DNA of 64,000 nt from Carposina sasakii (Eukaryota > Arthropoda > Insecta > Lepidoptera > Carposinidae). Where the stretch lies: positions 4,340,001 through 4,404,000 of the forward strand of contig CP053155.1 of NCBI GenBank assembly GCA_014607495.2. Reading direction: 5' to 3'. Below are positions 11,116 through 22,366 of the stretch, in pieces (the stretch's first letter is position 1; each line of letters begins with the position of its first letter). The translations under genes and the position numbers were made by a program. Under the pieces are notes generated by a model. That model saw only the letters and a program-made list of their open reading frames with translations, ran no database searches and had not been told where the DNA came from.

Positions 11116-11350
11116 TTTCGAATCTTTCGGTCTGACCGAAGCCCGACCGAATCGAAGCCTTTGACAGCCTTTGACCGTACTACGAAATTGCTTCGGATTC
11201 ATTCATCTGAGTTCACAACTCATTCGGAACCATAGAGAATAATTCACATTGACTAATATTATAAGCTTTCTATTATCTAGCCTTATACCTGTCAAATAGA
11301 GTTCGATCGGACCGAATGAAAAAACGGCGCGACTGATCCGATCGAAGGAA
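11116..11350. repeat. Cluster of TTCGGTC/GACCGAA words
   Basis: TTTCGGTCTGACCGAAGCCC, GACCGAATCGAAGCC, TTCGATCGGACCGAATG and GATCCGATCGAAGG occur on both strands. A short tandem GCCTTTGAC lies at about 11156-11180. It may be a decayed foldback related in sequence to the palindrome at 11664. Confidence 0.35.
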
Positions 11351-11661
11351 GTTCATAGTAGGAAACACCTCGGCCGATACTTCGTTTATCGTCACTTCAG
11401 AGTAACCGCAGGCCATAAAAACAGAAAGCAGAAATCTTATTTACTGCTCTCTCTATAGTTTATATCTATGTAATTTTGAATCTTGATGTCTAGATAATTG
11501 TTGTAATAAAACGTTTTCTATTAACTCAGAGAGACTACCTTTTTATCTAAAATACAAATTATAAAATAGTTTATAAGATGTCTATTTGGCGAGCTGCTGA
11601 GGTGATCCTTTTATTTTGTCTCGAAAATATCTTGGCTATTGCCCCTATTACGATGGGTATT

Positions 11662-11746
11662 GGGGCGTTTCGGTCCGCGGACCGAAACGCCTAACAATGC
11701 CCTCTGAATGGGTCTAACCGAAACACGAGCGGACCGAAACGCCCAA
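11662..11746. mobile_element. Small foldback with perfect 28-bp palindrome
   Basis: 11664-11691 is a perfect palindrome (left half GGCGTTTCGGTCCG). A third copy of the half-site, GCGGACCGAAACGCCC, lies at 11729-11744, so the unit is bounded by inverted ends TTGGGGCGTTTCGG and CCGAAACGCCCAAAACCCC. No coding capacity. Confidence 0.55.
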
Positions 11747-12874
11747 AACCCCTATATAGATTCTACCCAAAGGTCAATTTCTGGGGGAAGCTGAAAACTG
11801 AATCAATTATTTGAAATAATAAGTATTTGTTGAATGAGGTAATGTACATGAAAATTTATACCGTAGCTTCCTTTTGTGACATTAGTAAGTTCACTAATAA
11901 ATTATTACCCGAGATTCCTACATGGTAAGTAAAGGGAAATAAGTAAAGACACTTCTAGAGTTTACGCGGCAGTCATGGGTAGCAGCTAGTAATTATCTAA
12001 GCTAGCTCGTATATACCGCACCGTTCTTTCTTTCTAAATGGCTAGCCTACCTCTAGTCAATCTCGAAACCAAAACGAAGCCGAAGGTTTTTGGCCAAAGG
12101 TAGTCCTAGCAGAAACTGTGGTCGGACACTACTTCATATCGAAAGCGAAAGAAGTATTCTTTGAAATTAAAACATAATACTAAAAGGAAATCTCAAGGAA
12201 GTCTCTGCCAATGCTTAATTACTTAACCCTTAGTAGCCTGATTTACGAAAGTGTTTTTTTTTAATATTATTGTGTTTGCTTGAGGGTCTAGATGAAGGGA
12301 AAAATAGCTAAAAAAATCACAATGATTTTTAATTTCGTTGGAAAGAATATTATACAACAGTAAAATACGAACAGCCAATCTATAAAAAAAAAACTAATAG
12401 TAATGTGAACATTCGGTTTAAAAGATTGGTATCAAAATTGAAACTCCAGGTTATTAAGGGTTAAGTTACAGAACTTAAGTAATTATCTTAAATAGTTACT
12501 ACCCTTAAACACATTACAATTCCTTAAAAAGAATAAAATAAGGAAATTAAGGAACAACGCGCCCTATGAAACGGCCGTAGAGTTTTATTACTTACGTGAC
12601 CTACAATTTAATTTTGGATAGGGGTAAACAGGTTACCATGTACATTACAATTGTGTAAAAGAGATGTCGCTCTACACTGCTTATAGTGGGGACTCGCTTC
12701 TACAATGGAAACAATTCTGCTATAAAAGTTTTATATCGTACAAGAGAGTCCTGACTTCCTGAGAGAAATTGATATTGTTACGACGAGATCTGCGTTCTTC
12801 ATCGTTATACGGAAACCACTATATCGAGATATTATAGTCATGAAGTAGGGCATATAACCGCTCTGCCACCGTAT
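11747..12874. other. Non-coding stretch, no gene seen
   Basis: No recognisable gene and no open frame of 60 codons or more. Two T-runs (about 12254) and A-runs (about 12386) are present. Confidence 0.5.
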
Positions 12875-13062
12875 AGGCTATCTCTTTGGCTATCTTTTTT
12901 GACAGTTCATAGTCATGATCACTCATTGAACTTGAATTGACATGTAGGTATGTGTGTGTTGCCAAAATTTTCTTCAGATAAGGCATTATGCCACTTCCAG
13001 TTGTTGAGTTTGTATTGAGTGATGATAACTATGAATTGTCAAAAAAGATAGCCAATAAGCCT
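12875..13062. mobile_element. MITE with ~55-bp terminal inverted repeats
   Basis: TTGGCTATCTTTTTTGACAG, TTCATAGT and ATCACTCA on the left are inverted on the right as TGAGTGATGATAACTATGAA and TTGTCAAAAAAGATAGCCAA. The loop holds GTATGTGTGTGTTGCC. About 188 bp and non-coding. No clear target duplication. Confidence 0.7.
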
Positions 13063-14090
13063 GCAGGTCTTCTGGCCAATAATTCCGCCCATAGTCTTCT
13101 ATGCCCATGGCCATATTTTCCTACGACGCACCAGAAAAAGTTTAGACTACAATGCCCCAAGTGAAGCTCGCTTCGCCCTTGGGAAAACGATAAGGAGGAA
13201 AGGAAGGTTTAACAATTTACATCTCAGTATGTAACACACAAAACTCCTGTTTTATGTCGCCATAGGTCTCAATAAATTCAGCTCAGAATGAATTACAGCC
13301 ACTTTACGGGACAACGTCATTATTTTACTGTTGCAATGGAAGAGTATCTCACGTGAGTTTGTCTCAAGGTTTGTTTTGAAAAACAATTCGCATGGTTCAA
13401 TGTCGTTTAAAGGCGGAAGGTGGAATTTGTGAAGAACTTATTACGCTAGTATCTAGGTAGGTATATGTAGCATATCTGTAGATAATGGTAGTTATATCCC
13501 ACGATTCCGTTCATTACCTCCAAAGGAAAGACCCGATTACAATCAAGGACATTTTTATGAAAAATTATTACCCAGATCTCTGTTTAACATTTTAATCAGA
13601 TCTTCTCAGATTTAGTTACAACTAAAAAAAGATTCCTATGTCTATTATGTAATTATATTTTTATTTTTATAACAGACTGTTGTGAATTGCCTTAATCAAG
13701 ATTTTTGTAGTACTCGTACAAATTGGGGTAAGAATTAGGCTCGTTGTGTCACCAGTAGCTAGAGTTTACCAGCTCTTACGTGACTTTGTGTATGCTCTAC
13801 TACCTATCAACTCGAGACATCATAACTACATGGACATACAATCAATAGCCATGCAAAATTAAATCAAGAAAGGTTACCAATGTTATTTACAAAAACTGCG
13901 TAAAATTGAACGTCCAAAACGCGAATTCGCATAAAAATAATAACAAGTTGACACCACTAGCACGTTTCGTTTCACAAGTGGCTGCACGACGCGACATTCA
14001 GACAGACTACATTCTAGGGACTCGGATATGTCAGGGTCGACATTTGTTGCCAACTGTCAAAGGTAAGGTTAAAGGGAATGGAAAAGCCAT
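13063..14090. other. Non-coding stretch, no gene seen
   Basis: An 81-codon open frame at 13906-14151 shows no family features and runs into a tandem repeat. Nothing else is recognisable. Confidence 0.5.
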
Positions 14091-14152
14091 GGTTCAGATG
14101 GTTCTTGGCTTAATAATTCTTGGTTCAGATGGTTCTTGGCTTAATAAATAAA
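14091..14152. repeat. 31-bp tandem duplication
   Basis: GGTTCAGATGGTTCTTGGCT followed by TAATA occurs at 14091 and again at 14122, exactly 31 bp apart. Confidence 0.85.
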
Positions 14153-14164
14153 AGAAGGTAGAAT

Positions 14165-14310
14165 GCATCAGCAGAATCTTTGTCTGTGCATGTCGTACTC
14201 ATAAGAGTTTAAATGCGTTTAACGATGAGTTAGCAACTTGTGATTGATCATTGATATCCAGTATATATATATATATATATAGGTATATATAGATCATGCA
14301 GTTCTGTCTA
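14165..14310 (-). repeat. Family A copy disrupted by TA microsatellites
   Basis: GTGCATGTCGTACTCATAAG, GATGAGTTAGCAACTTGTGA and TTGATCATTGATATC are the reversed family A middle. TA runs at 14261-14280 and around 14309-14320 flank AGATCATGCAGTTCTGTC, which is the reversed family head. Confidence 0.65.
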
Positions 14311-14339
14311 TATATATATAGGTATAAACGTGGCTGTTG

Positions 14340-14528
14340 GATCAGATATTAATTATTTTTCGTGAAAAAATCCTGCTACGCGCGTCTATGTGCATTTATG
14401 CAGAAAAACGCAGTTATTTACTCAACTTTGGACCCTAATATTTTGAAACCAGACACTTCAGGTATGCTTCCATGGAGAAAAATGATCGTGATGATGAGGA
14501 GATTCCGTAGTTTTCCGTTGACGACATT
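14340..14528 (-). mobile_element. Family B fragment
   Basis: Reversed family B: ATTATTTTTCGTGAAAAAAT, CTACGCGCGTCTATGTGCAT, AACTTTGGACCCTAATATTT and the ATGATGAGGAGATTCCGTAG block. It lacks both termini and sits between two pieces of family A head. Confidence 0.8.
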
Positions 14529-14534
14529 TTAGGA

Positions 14535-14582
14535 ATACAGATCATGCAGTTCTGTCTACCACATTTTAGGAATACACAGAGA
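14535..14582 (-). repeat. Family A head fragment
   Basis: GATCATGCAGTTCTGTCTAC followed by ACATTTTAGGAATACACAG is the reversed head of family A. It repeats the 18-nt word also present at 14291-14308. Confidence 0.55.
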
Positions 14583-15572
14583 TGTACTATATTTCTGTAT
14601 GTCTCTAGGATATCTGGAAGACAACTTGAAACTCTATATTGCAGCAATTCTCCTTATAAAGTTTATGAATAGGGGTACCTAAGGGTACCGAAAACCCCAT
14701 TCAAACTACTGTTAGTAAGTTTAATCTACCCCATCTACCCCATAACTCTCACCTTGGATCCTGTATATATGTTTTATATCTACATTTCAAAATCAGATCT
14801 CAACCAAATTCCCCACAAGCTTCAAATACCCAACCTCTGTAATTTGGCAGTTCATTTGTATCTCCCGATTGTCTTTCTTGTACTGACTCAAGCGAAAACC
14901 CACTCGATACCACGAAATTTATTACGTCCCGTCGTAATCCCCCACTTTAAAGTACATTGCTCTTTTTGTATGCACAAACGCTAATACCCTTGGATCAGGC
15001 TAGGCGGTTATACTCCATATGGTTAACGCATACGGCTCGTGATACGTAAAGTAAACAGCAATGGAAGCTGTCATACATGTTTTCTCGTTTTGTAAAAGTT
15101 GCGTAATTTTTGGCTACAGTAACGTATACCGTCGTAAGGGATATAGAGCAGCTCTAAGAAACTCGAGTCCCTTTGTTATCATATTACCTGACAAAGTTTA
15201 TGGTAACTTATCTTGAGATGTGTCAAGTCAGAATGCTAATATTGTATATAGGTTAGGGTAAACATATGATGAAATAAATTTTACACGGGATATAATATAA
15301 GTTTAAATCTTAATGCAACTAAAGCCATGTTTTAAATTTTCAAGATAGAAAGTCCTGTAGATAGATTGATAAAACGATTTTGTCAAGCCCTATACCTATC
15401 TATAAAATAATTTTGTAATGTCTGGGAAAAAATAATAAAACACCTTTATTTACTGATAGATCAGTGATAAAATTATAGTATCAAACTTAATTTTATGGCC
15501 ATAATTAATAGTTAAAGAGAAAGCATATGAAATCTCCATATATGTAATTGGGGTCGCTATCATTATAGAATG
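14583..15572. other. Non-coding stretch, no gene seen
   Basis: No recognisable gene; one 76-codon frame without features. CTACCCCATCTACCCCATAA near 14728 is a short tandem. Confidence 0.5.
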
Positions 15573-16548
15573 ACTAGTGGACGCCCGCGACTCCGTCCGC
15601 GTGGACTACAGAAAAAAAAATGTCGAAATTATCCGGGATAAAAACATTTTCCCGGGATAAAAAGTAGCCTATATGTTAAGTGGGACCTGTCACAATATAT
15701 TCCTGAAAACTGCACCGAAATCGGTTAAGCCGTTCCTGAGATTAGCGTGCACAAACGCACAGACAGTCCCTTCCCGTGGGAATTTCGGGAAATCAATTCT
15801 TAGTGCTTCCCCGCAGTCTCCGATTTTAGCTTTACATGTACAGCGGTTTTTGTAAAAAAATTGAATTCCCGTTAGTCCCCTTCCCGTGGGAATTTCGGGA
15901 AATTCGTTCTTAGCGCTCCCTCGCAGTCCCTAATGAACGTACAGGTCTAATTTCGAATTCATATGTATCGCGCTTGTCGTAAAAAAATGAATTCCCGTTT
16001 GTCCCCTTCCCGTGTGAGTTTCGAGAAATCCGTTCCTAGTGCTTCCTCGGGGTCCCAAATAAACAAATATGCCCAACTTAAGATTCATATGTGTAACCGT
16101 TTTCATAAAAAATAATTAATTCCCGTTGGCCCCCTTCCCGTGGGAATTTCGGGAAATTCGTCCTTAGTGCTTACTTGCAGTCCCTAATGAACATCTATGC
16201 CCAATTTCAGCTTAATATGTATAGCGGTTTTCGTAAAAATTATGAATTCCCGTTTGTCCCCTTCCCGTGGGAATTTCGGGAAATCCGTTTTTAGTCCTCC
16301 CTTGCTCTCCCCAATGAACATATATGCCCGATTTCAGCTTCATATGTATAGTGGTTTTCGTAAAAAATATAGAATTCCCGTTTGTCGCCTTCCCGTGGGA
16401 ATATCGGGAAATTCTTATAGCCTATGTTCATCCAGGTCCTATAAGGATTCTAACGGTGAAAGAATTTTTAAAATCGGTCCAGTAGTTTTTGAGCCTATTC
16501 ATTACAACCAAACAAACAAAGTTTTCCTCTTTATAATATTAGTGTAGA
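15573..16548 (-). mobile_element. Long family H element with internal tandem array
   Basis: It begins, on the plus strand, with ACTAGTGGACGCCCGCGACT (the reversed 3' end). It continues through GTCGAAATTATCCGGGATAA and the AGTAGCCTATATGTTAAGTG block, and ends TTTATAATATTAGTGTAGAT, the usual opposite terminus of these repeats. At about 976 bp it is three to four times the length of the other copies because of the array at 15771-16419. The short open frames here (60 and 116 codons) follow the repeat and not a gene. Confidence 0.8.
15771..16419 (-). repeat. Tandem array of ~127-bp units
   Basis: TTCCCGTGGGAATTTCGGGA (or a close variant) starts at 15771, 15881, 16007, 16135, 16262 and 16390. The spacings are 110, 126, 128, 127 and 128. 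Each unit also carries a GCAGTCCC-like word, an AATGAACATATATGCCC-like word, a GTATAGCGGTTTTCGTAAAA-like word and AATTCCCGTTTGTCCCC. Confidence 0.9.
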
Positions 16549-17811
16549 TGAAATAACTAACTATAACAATATAAATCATAGTAAATTTTAAATCAAATCC
16601 CTAAGATTATTAGATGAAGAGCATACTTTTAATTTATCTAGCAAGTAGCAAGCTGCGACCGCGCCGCCACCCGACTTCAGTCACGCGATGAAAGTGAGGC
16701 ATAATTATGTAGAAATGCATCATAGTTAGTTACTTTCTTTACTTACGTATATTATAATACGTACTAATTATAATTAGGCTATAGCCCGTAATATGTTCTG
16801 TACAAATAATTCTTAAAAAGTTGACTTATACCAACTTGGTAATATTAATCAGCGTATTTTTTTGTGCATAGATTCTCAAAGACGTGTCAAAATTAGCTCA
16901 CGATAACAGTGTGTCACATCCTTAGTTAAATGACAGGTAAAACGGCGGTCAAAAGTTAGTAGGTATCCAAGAAACCGGCCGTTAGAATGTTACACCTGCA
17001 TCAACTTCTATGCAGCTGGATGGATCACCTTTAGCAGCTGCACAAAACACAGATGGAAAACTAAGTTTTTCTAAACTATAGAGTACAAATAATTTTAAAA
17101 ATCCAAAAACCCGACTGCGTAAAAAAGAACCAATCTATGTAAGTACATAATAAAAAAACTGAAAAGAAAAAAACAAGCACTTAGATTTCCGGTGGTCTAT
17201 AATTCTATAATATTATTATGGAATGAATACTATTGAAGAACATAAAATATTTTCTGATGATCGTAACATAACAACTGAACAGCCAGAATCCATTTAAATA
17301 TTAGCTTGGCTGTCGGATAATTTATGTTTTTCAATCTCTATAAATTATGTGAACTCTGTTACGAGTATTAACACTGTATTTAGGTGATCAACCATTTCTG
17401 GAACCTATAGAATACAACATAAATGACACATTAACAAGAAAATAAACACACCGACATTTGATCATATCTCTTTCTTTTGGAAGTCAATTAAAAATCAACC
17501 ACAAATATCTGTAAGTATGTTAAGCAATGAATCTTCTCGGCGAAACAAAAACAAGAGTAAAGTCCTTGCGTAATAAGCAGTCGATACAAGGAAAGCTGGG
17601 CTGTTATAACTAGTATATCGAGGTTGGAACCGGTCTGGTAGAAAGGGACACTTTCCCACGTGAGTTCGAGTATTAAGGTTCCTTTGGTTTTGATTGTGAT
17701 ATAATAATGTGTGATTGAGCAACAAGAAATAATGCTTTTTAGGATGTATTTAGCGACTTGGGCAAAGTTTAAAGGAAGGGTGGGTAAATATTACAGCAGC
17801 CTATATAAAGT
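16549..17811. other. Non-coding stretch, no gene seen
   Basis: Nothing recognisable beyond AT-rich sequence. A 76-codon minus frame at 17495-17725 has no features. Confidence 0.5.
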
Positions 17812-17940
17812 AAGTTTGTTTATTTAATTGTTACCTCTTCACGCCAAAACGACTGAACTGATTTAAATAAAATTTGGTACACAGGTAGTCTAGAGCCTGT
17901 GAAGGACATAGGCTACTTTTTATGGCGAAAAATATATTTT
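17812..17940 (+). repeat. Family H 5' portion
   Basis: TTCACGCCAAAACGACTGAA, TAAATAAAATTTGGTACACA, TAGTCTAGAGCCTGTGAAGG and ACATAGGCTACTTTTTATGG match the body of the copy at 59062. The 3' end is missing. Confidence 0.65.
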
Positions 17941-18849
17941 CTTGGAAAATTTTGTCGATTTGTTGTTCAGCAATATTATAGCTTGTGATGGCGTATTTAG
18001 GTACTACAGTATCTTTTCTGTTACGTTAGCTACTAATAAGAAAAATGGTAACGGAACCCTATCTTATAGATGGATTGTTTTCTATGTTTCACACGATAAA
18101 TTTTACTTTTTGCCTATACCCTCAATGGCAAAAGGTATCTTAACGATATCCAGCCAATGCATTTGCCTTGGCTCGTACCTTTTTACAGATATCTTAATGC
18201 GGCATGCGCGTGCCTTACTATCTCGTTTGGCACTAAATACTAGTCTGTTGGATATATGAAGGAACTACGAAGTCCTTTAATTCTTTGTGTCCACGGAAAA
18301 CTAACAATAGACGGTTGGCCGGCCAGTGGTGTCGCCATCTATAAGCAGTCTACCAACGCGGAAACATAACGTCAACTGCCTATATACACATTGGGCCAAT
18401 GTTCTGGCTTAGCTTCTTAGACTTGGACTAATATGTCTAGTTGCCAACATAGTTGGCCTTTACATTATTGCTTCTCTAAAATGTTAGAGAAGAAAATTTT
18501 TCTCTTACAACAACGACTTTATTTTCTAACACAACTTAAATAATCGTTGTTAGGCTATCTCCTTTTAGTCCTTCCTTTATGTTTGGCAGTATCGGTTAGA
18601 TAGTCTGTGCCAGTTAAAACCCGTTACAGACGATAGGATTTGATTGGCAATTCTTAAAATTGATATCAACTTGCTAAACAATGTGGAAAATAGTTAGTGT
18701 ATTTACTAATGATTTTCTGAAATTTTCAATCTGTACAGAATTTGAAATCGTGTGTGTAAAATTATTTGATATGGCAAAGTTTAAGACCGGAGTAGTCTTG
18801 GACTAAGGTGACGTATTTTGGAAGTAAAGTTTTTCAGCCTTTATTTGAG
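17941..18849. other. Non-coding stretch, no gene seen
   Basis: A 105-codon frame at 17942-18259 has no recognisable domain and begins inside the family H remnant. An 8-bp hairpin (CTTCTCTA/TAGAGAAG) lies at 18472-18493. Confidence 0.5.
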
Positions 18850-19171
18850 ACTAGTGAACGCCCGCGACTCCGTCCGCGTGTACTACAGAAAAAACAAAAT
18901 GTCGAAATTATCCGGGATAAAAACATTTTCCCGGAATAAAAAGTAGCCTATATGTTAAGTGGGACCTGTCACAATATATTCCTAAAAACTGCATCGAATC
19001 CGGTTCAGCCGTTTCTGAGATGCGTGCACAAACGCACAGACAAACAGACAAAAATTCCAAAAATCATCGTTTTGGGTTCTATTGCGTTGATAAAGGTCTC
19101 CTATATTTTTTCTCATATATCTTCCATGTACAGACAGCGATCCCTTACATTTTTATTACATGTATAGATTT
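18850..19171 (-). mobile_element. Family H element
   Basis: It starts at CTAGTGAACGCCCGCGACTC and is the inverse of 8351-8670 over its whole length, including GTGCACAAACGCACAGACAA and TCTTCCATGTACAGACAGCG. It retains the CTAGT terminus that the other copy has lost. Confidence 0.8.
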
Positions 19172-19336
19172 CTCTGACACTATGTTTGAAGAAATCGTTT
19201 TAAGATATAAGTTCGACTGTGTACATTCTCTGTTTCACTATGTGAAGTCACTATGTAGTCCAATGTTTGAGTGTACAATATAGAATATCGAGTACATTTA
19301 TTGTTAGAGTTAAATGAAATAAATGTTAAAATGAAC

Positions 19337-19427
19337 TTTTTTTCTTTTTCAGGTAAGCTTCAATTAAATTACTTGCGGACCTATCCACCTAGATAATCTA
19401 CCGCGAATAGAGTTCCTGGCAATTCAG
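19337..19427 (+). other. Candidate recursive splice site and cryptic exon
   Basis: A pyrimidine tract (CTTTTTTTCTTTTTC) leads into AG at 19351-19352 and then GTAAGC at 19353. This fits the ratchet-point consensus, a 3' splice site fused to a 5' splice site. A downstream GTAAGT at 19427 would define a 74-nt cryptic exon. All three frames of that exon meet a stop, so a normal coding exon is unlikely. Confidence 0.35.
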
Positions 19428-19526
19428 TAAGTTCCTAGATCTATCTAGATTCCCCGGACGTGATATTGGATAGATTGTATCAGACAACTTTACTGGCTAT
19501 ATGCACTAGCTATTTGAACAAGTAGA

Positions 19527-19978
19527 CAGTGTGTCCGGGTTTCGACTAGCGATAATTTAAGGGCATGAAAGTCGTCTAATTTCATCGACAAAAACATGCC
19601 AAAGGGGGGTCCATCTTCTTCAAATGTATTCAAAATGTCTTCAAAATGTATCTTTCCACTGGGATGTCCCAGAAAGTTGGAAATAACGCTGGTTGTGAGC
19701 TAATAATATGGCCTATCAATCAGTATACACAGTTGATGCAAAATGATGATCTTTAAAATATTAAAAATGCTATAAAATTATTAATAAAAAATGGAAAAAA
19801 ATTCCTCACCCGAGTGAATGCTAGTTCGGCGAATTTCAGCTAATTAAAAAAATATATAAATGGCGGCAATTTAGAAGGGGTTGAAGATGGACCCTCCCCC
19901 CTTTGGCATGTTTTTGTCGATGAAATTAGACGAATTTCATTCCCTTAAATTATCGCTAGTTGAAACCCAGACACACTG
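19527..19978. mobile_element. MITE with ~92-bp terminal inverted repeats
   Basis: The left arm (19527-19618) starts CAGTGTGTCCGGGTTTCGAC and includes AGCGATAATTTAAGGGCATG and CATCGACAAAAACATGCCAA. The right arm is its inverse and ends CACACTG before TA (19979-19980). The centre includes CACCCGAGTGAATGCTAGTT, a scrap of the tRNA-like family at 33477. Length 452 bp, non-coding, TA target, so Tc1/mariner-like by inference. Confidence 0.8.
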
Positions 19979-19980
19979 TA

Positions 19981-20198
19981 TAAGAAAGGCTATGTAAATA
20001 GCCCACTATGGAGAACCTATTTTCAAAATTTGAGACTCAAAATAATATGTTTATTTTTCAAGATTGTATGAACATTTCTGAGTTGTTTAAGAATTCCCCA
20101 TAGTCTCTAGAAAAATAAAAAACATGTGATTTCAAGTCTGAGATTTTGTACGTTCCTTTTAGTGGGCTATTTACATAGCTTTTCGCCTAACATACCTC
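19981..20198. mobile_element. Family C foldback, ends clipped
   Basis: GGCTATGTAAATAGCCCACT, CAAAATTTGAGACTCAAAAT and TTATTTTTCAAGATTGTATG on the left are inverted on the right through AGTGGGCTATTTACATAGCT. The CAGGGTGT termini are lost. It abuts the preceding MITE. Confidence 0.8.
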
Positions 20199-20213
20199 TA
20201 TTGTATGTCTGTT

Positions 20214-20438
20214 CGGTCCTGTGCTGATGCGGGGCTTGACTAGAATACGTCAGCTGTGTCTCCTTCGGTGCATGTCGTAAGGTCTTAGGAAATCAGGGGC
20301 GTTCTCTCAGGTGATGAGCTAGCAACTAGTCTCTGATCTCTTACACCTGGCCCCACTATGCTAAACGTGACCATAGGATTTCCTTCGCAATCCTGCAGTT
20401 CTGACCATGCAAAGCCATTTCGGGATCACAACCGTGTG
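20214..20438 (-). repeat. Family A, near full length
   Basis: GGTCCTGTGCTGATGCGGGG begins the reversed tail. It is followed by ACTAGAATACGTCAGCTGTG, GTGCATGTCGTAAGGTC, GGTGATGAGCTAGCAACTAG, AACGTGACCATAGGATTTCC, CAATCCTGCAGTTCTGACC and finally CGGGATCACAACCGTGTGT. It is a good reference copy for both ends. Confidence 0.8.
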
Positions 20439-20481
20439 TATGTCAGTAAAGAAAGAGACACACACACACATACATATAGAG

Positions 20482-20585
20482 ACACGGCTGTGTCTGAAAT
20501 GATGTAGCCATGCAGGATCATAAACGAGATCCCACAGTCACGATTAATAGCCGGAACAGATGTAGATTAGTGATAATAGTTATAG
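20482..20585 (+). repeat. Family A copy, 3'-truncated
   Basis: GACACGGCTGTGTCTGAAAT, GCAGGATCATAAACGAGATC and CCCACAGTCACGATTAATAG follow the family order. It faces the copy at 20214-20438 head to head across a CA-rich spacer. Confidence 0.75.
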
Positions 20586-21300
20586 TTAAACTTAGAAAGA
20601 AACAGAGCAATCTCAGAGGTTTATTTGCATGTAAGTATTATTAAAGTTCATTGCTCTTTGATCGCTAATTCGAAACTGTATTAATATTAATTCCTATCTA
20701 ATTACTACAACGATGTTTCTGCTTAAACACCTATATATTATATAGCTGTAAAGTATATATTACCAATAAAAAGTTCAATGTAACATTGATATCTAAAAAA
20801 CTAATAAAATGTATGTAGGCATCGCTTACAAATATCAATTTTCATAAACTGTCATGATAAAAAAATTAAAACGTTTACCCGACATTATTGCCGACTGTAT
20901 GCTTACAATATATCACAAACAAACCACTCGTATAAACTAACACACAGAAACGTATACAAGTTCGCATAAACCGCATACATAGATGCGGTGTAAACTGTAC
21001 CCTCGGATTATAAATCGTGATCTCCATTGAATAGGAGGTCCATAAAGGTGTTATCACATTCGTCATGCCTACTCAATGCAATGCCACGGGCCAGATGGTG
21101 TGCCTTGATTGCAAGCAGGTTGGGACATGGAGCTAAATACAAAGAGGACGTGTTTTAGCAATGTCTGTTCATGGATATTAAATGTATGTACTTATAAAAA
21201 ATTACTGTGAATCTTGTGTCAGATCAACAGCCAAAAATTCATAAAGATTGGATTACAGCGGTGAAACACACACAAAAATAAAACAAACATACGTATCTAT
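20586..21300. other. Non-coding stretch, no gene seen
   Basis: AT-rich, no recognisable gene. A 63-codon minus frame at 20875-21066 has no features. Confidence 0.5.
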
Positions 21301-21360
21301 AGAATAGAATAGAATAGATTTTTATTTGAAAATTACACATACACGGACAGAATCTACTAC
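21301..21360 (-). repeat. LINE-like 3' tail
   Basis: Read on the minus strand, TTTTCAAATAAAAATCTATT carries AATAAA and runs into a TTCTA pentanucleotide repeat. This is how many non-LTR elements end. Confidence 0.4.
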
Positions 21361-22317
21361 TACTACTTACCAAAAATAGTGACGTGAACGTGGTATTTCT
21401 GGTCGCGTAAGTTAAACAATTTTTTCAACACACGCTGTAGCGTGGTAAGTATCCCAGATGGAGAAGCCCGTTAGGTAACCATAAATTTGTCATTAGAAAA
21501 AAGAGCCAATGATTGCGTAGAATTAACGGTCATGTGATTGAATTGATTACACCTCCATTTTGTATCCGCTTCATGCGCTGAAACCGGTTGTGGAAGGCTT
21601 TTCAACTCATTACCGCATGTAAGGTAGTTACAGTGAGGCTCGGGCCTTTCGATTTTGATATGTGAATTATATCACATTGTTGAGTGGTTACAGCGAAATG
21701 ATATTTAAAGTTGTTTTTTTCACATATACTTTGGGTAGGTACATAAGTATATGAGATTAATTTTTTTTTTAATAGTTTATCCGAGGGAAAGGCAAGGGGA
21801 ACTAAGCCCATACAGCCATTGTCTTTAGTAAATGATTTCTGAATTTATGATGGATGATAATGATGACGATGAATGGAAATGTCGGGAAAATCCTCAAGAA
21901 CAAGTGTAAAGTTAGTCAAAGTGAAAAATAATTGCAGAAACAACTTACATGGGCCCTTGAAGAGATCGTATTCCGGTTAAAGTTTTACTCAGCTTACCTG
22001 CGTATAAAACCATGCACACGCACTAGAATCACATCACAAGTAATCAAAATATAACATATCTACCAGAAAACATCACTTTACGGACACATGCAAGCCATTT
22101 ACAAATAATTTATGATTTTCACAAGATAATTACACCTGCACCCTTCCAGCTTTTCCCGCCGAAATCTATATAAGATTAACAAATGTAGGGTGACCATAAT
22201 TTTGCCACCTTGAGAAACTTTTTTACCTACCTACTTTGCCTTAAACGTTACAGAATTTATACCCTACAGTGCGCCAGAAAAAGGGTTATGATTTACGAGT
22301 ATATGTTAGGTATGTTA
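21361..22317. other. Non-coding stretch, no gene seen
   Basis: No recognisable gene. A GATGATAATGATGACGATGA microsatellite near 21850 could be a remnant RTE tail, but no coding part precedes it. Confidence 0.45.
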
Positions 22318-22366
22318 GGTTTTTTTTCTGTAGTCCACGCGGACGGAGTCGCGGGCGTCCACTATA
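22318..22366 (+). repeat. Family H 3' end
   Basis: TTTTCTGTAGTCCACGCGGA followed by CGGAGTCGCGGGCGTCCACT is the terminal 40 bp of family H. The body is absent. Confidence 0.75.

Noticed and set aside
15771..16419. Regularly spaced repeats, considered as a CRISPR array
   Set aside because: Units of ~127 bp are contiguous with no unique spacers, and the genome is eukaryotic.
16197..16547. 116-codon open frame (+) with internal repeats
   Set aside because: The protein repeats only mirror the 127-bp tandem DNA array inside family H.
17942..18259. 105-codon open frame (+)
   Set aside because: Starts in a family H remnant and shows no domain; not supported as a gene.
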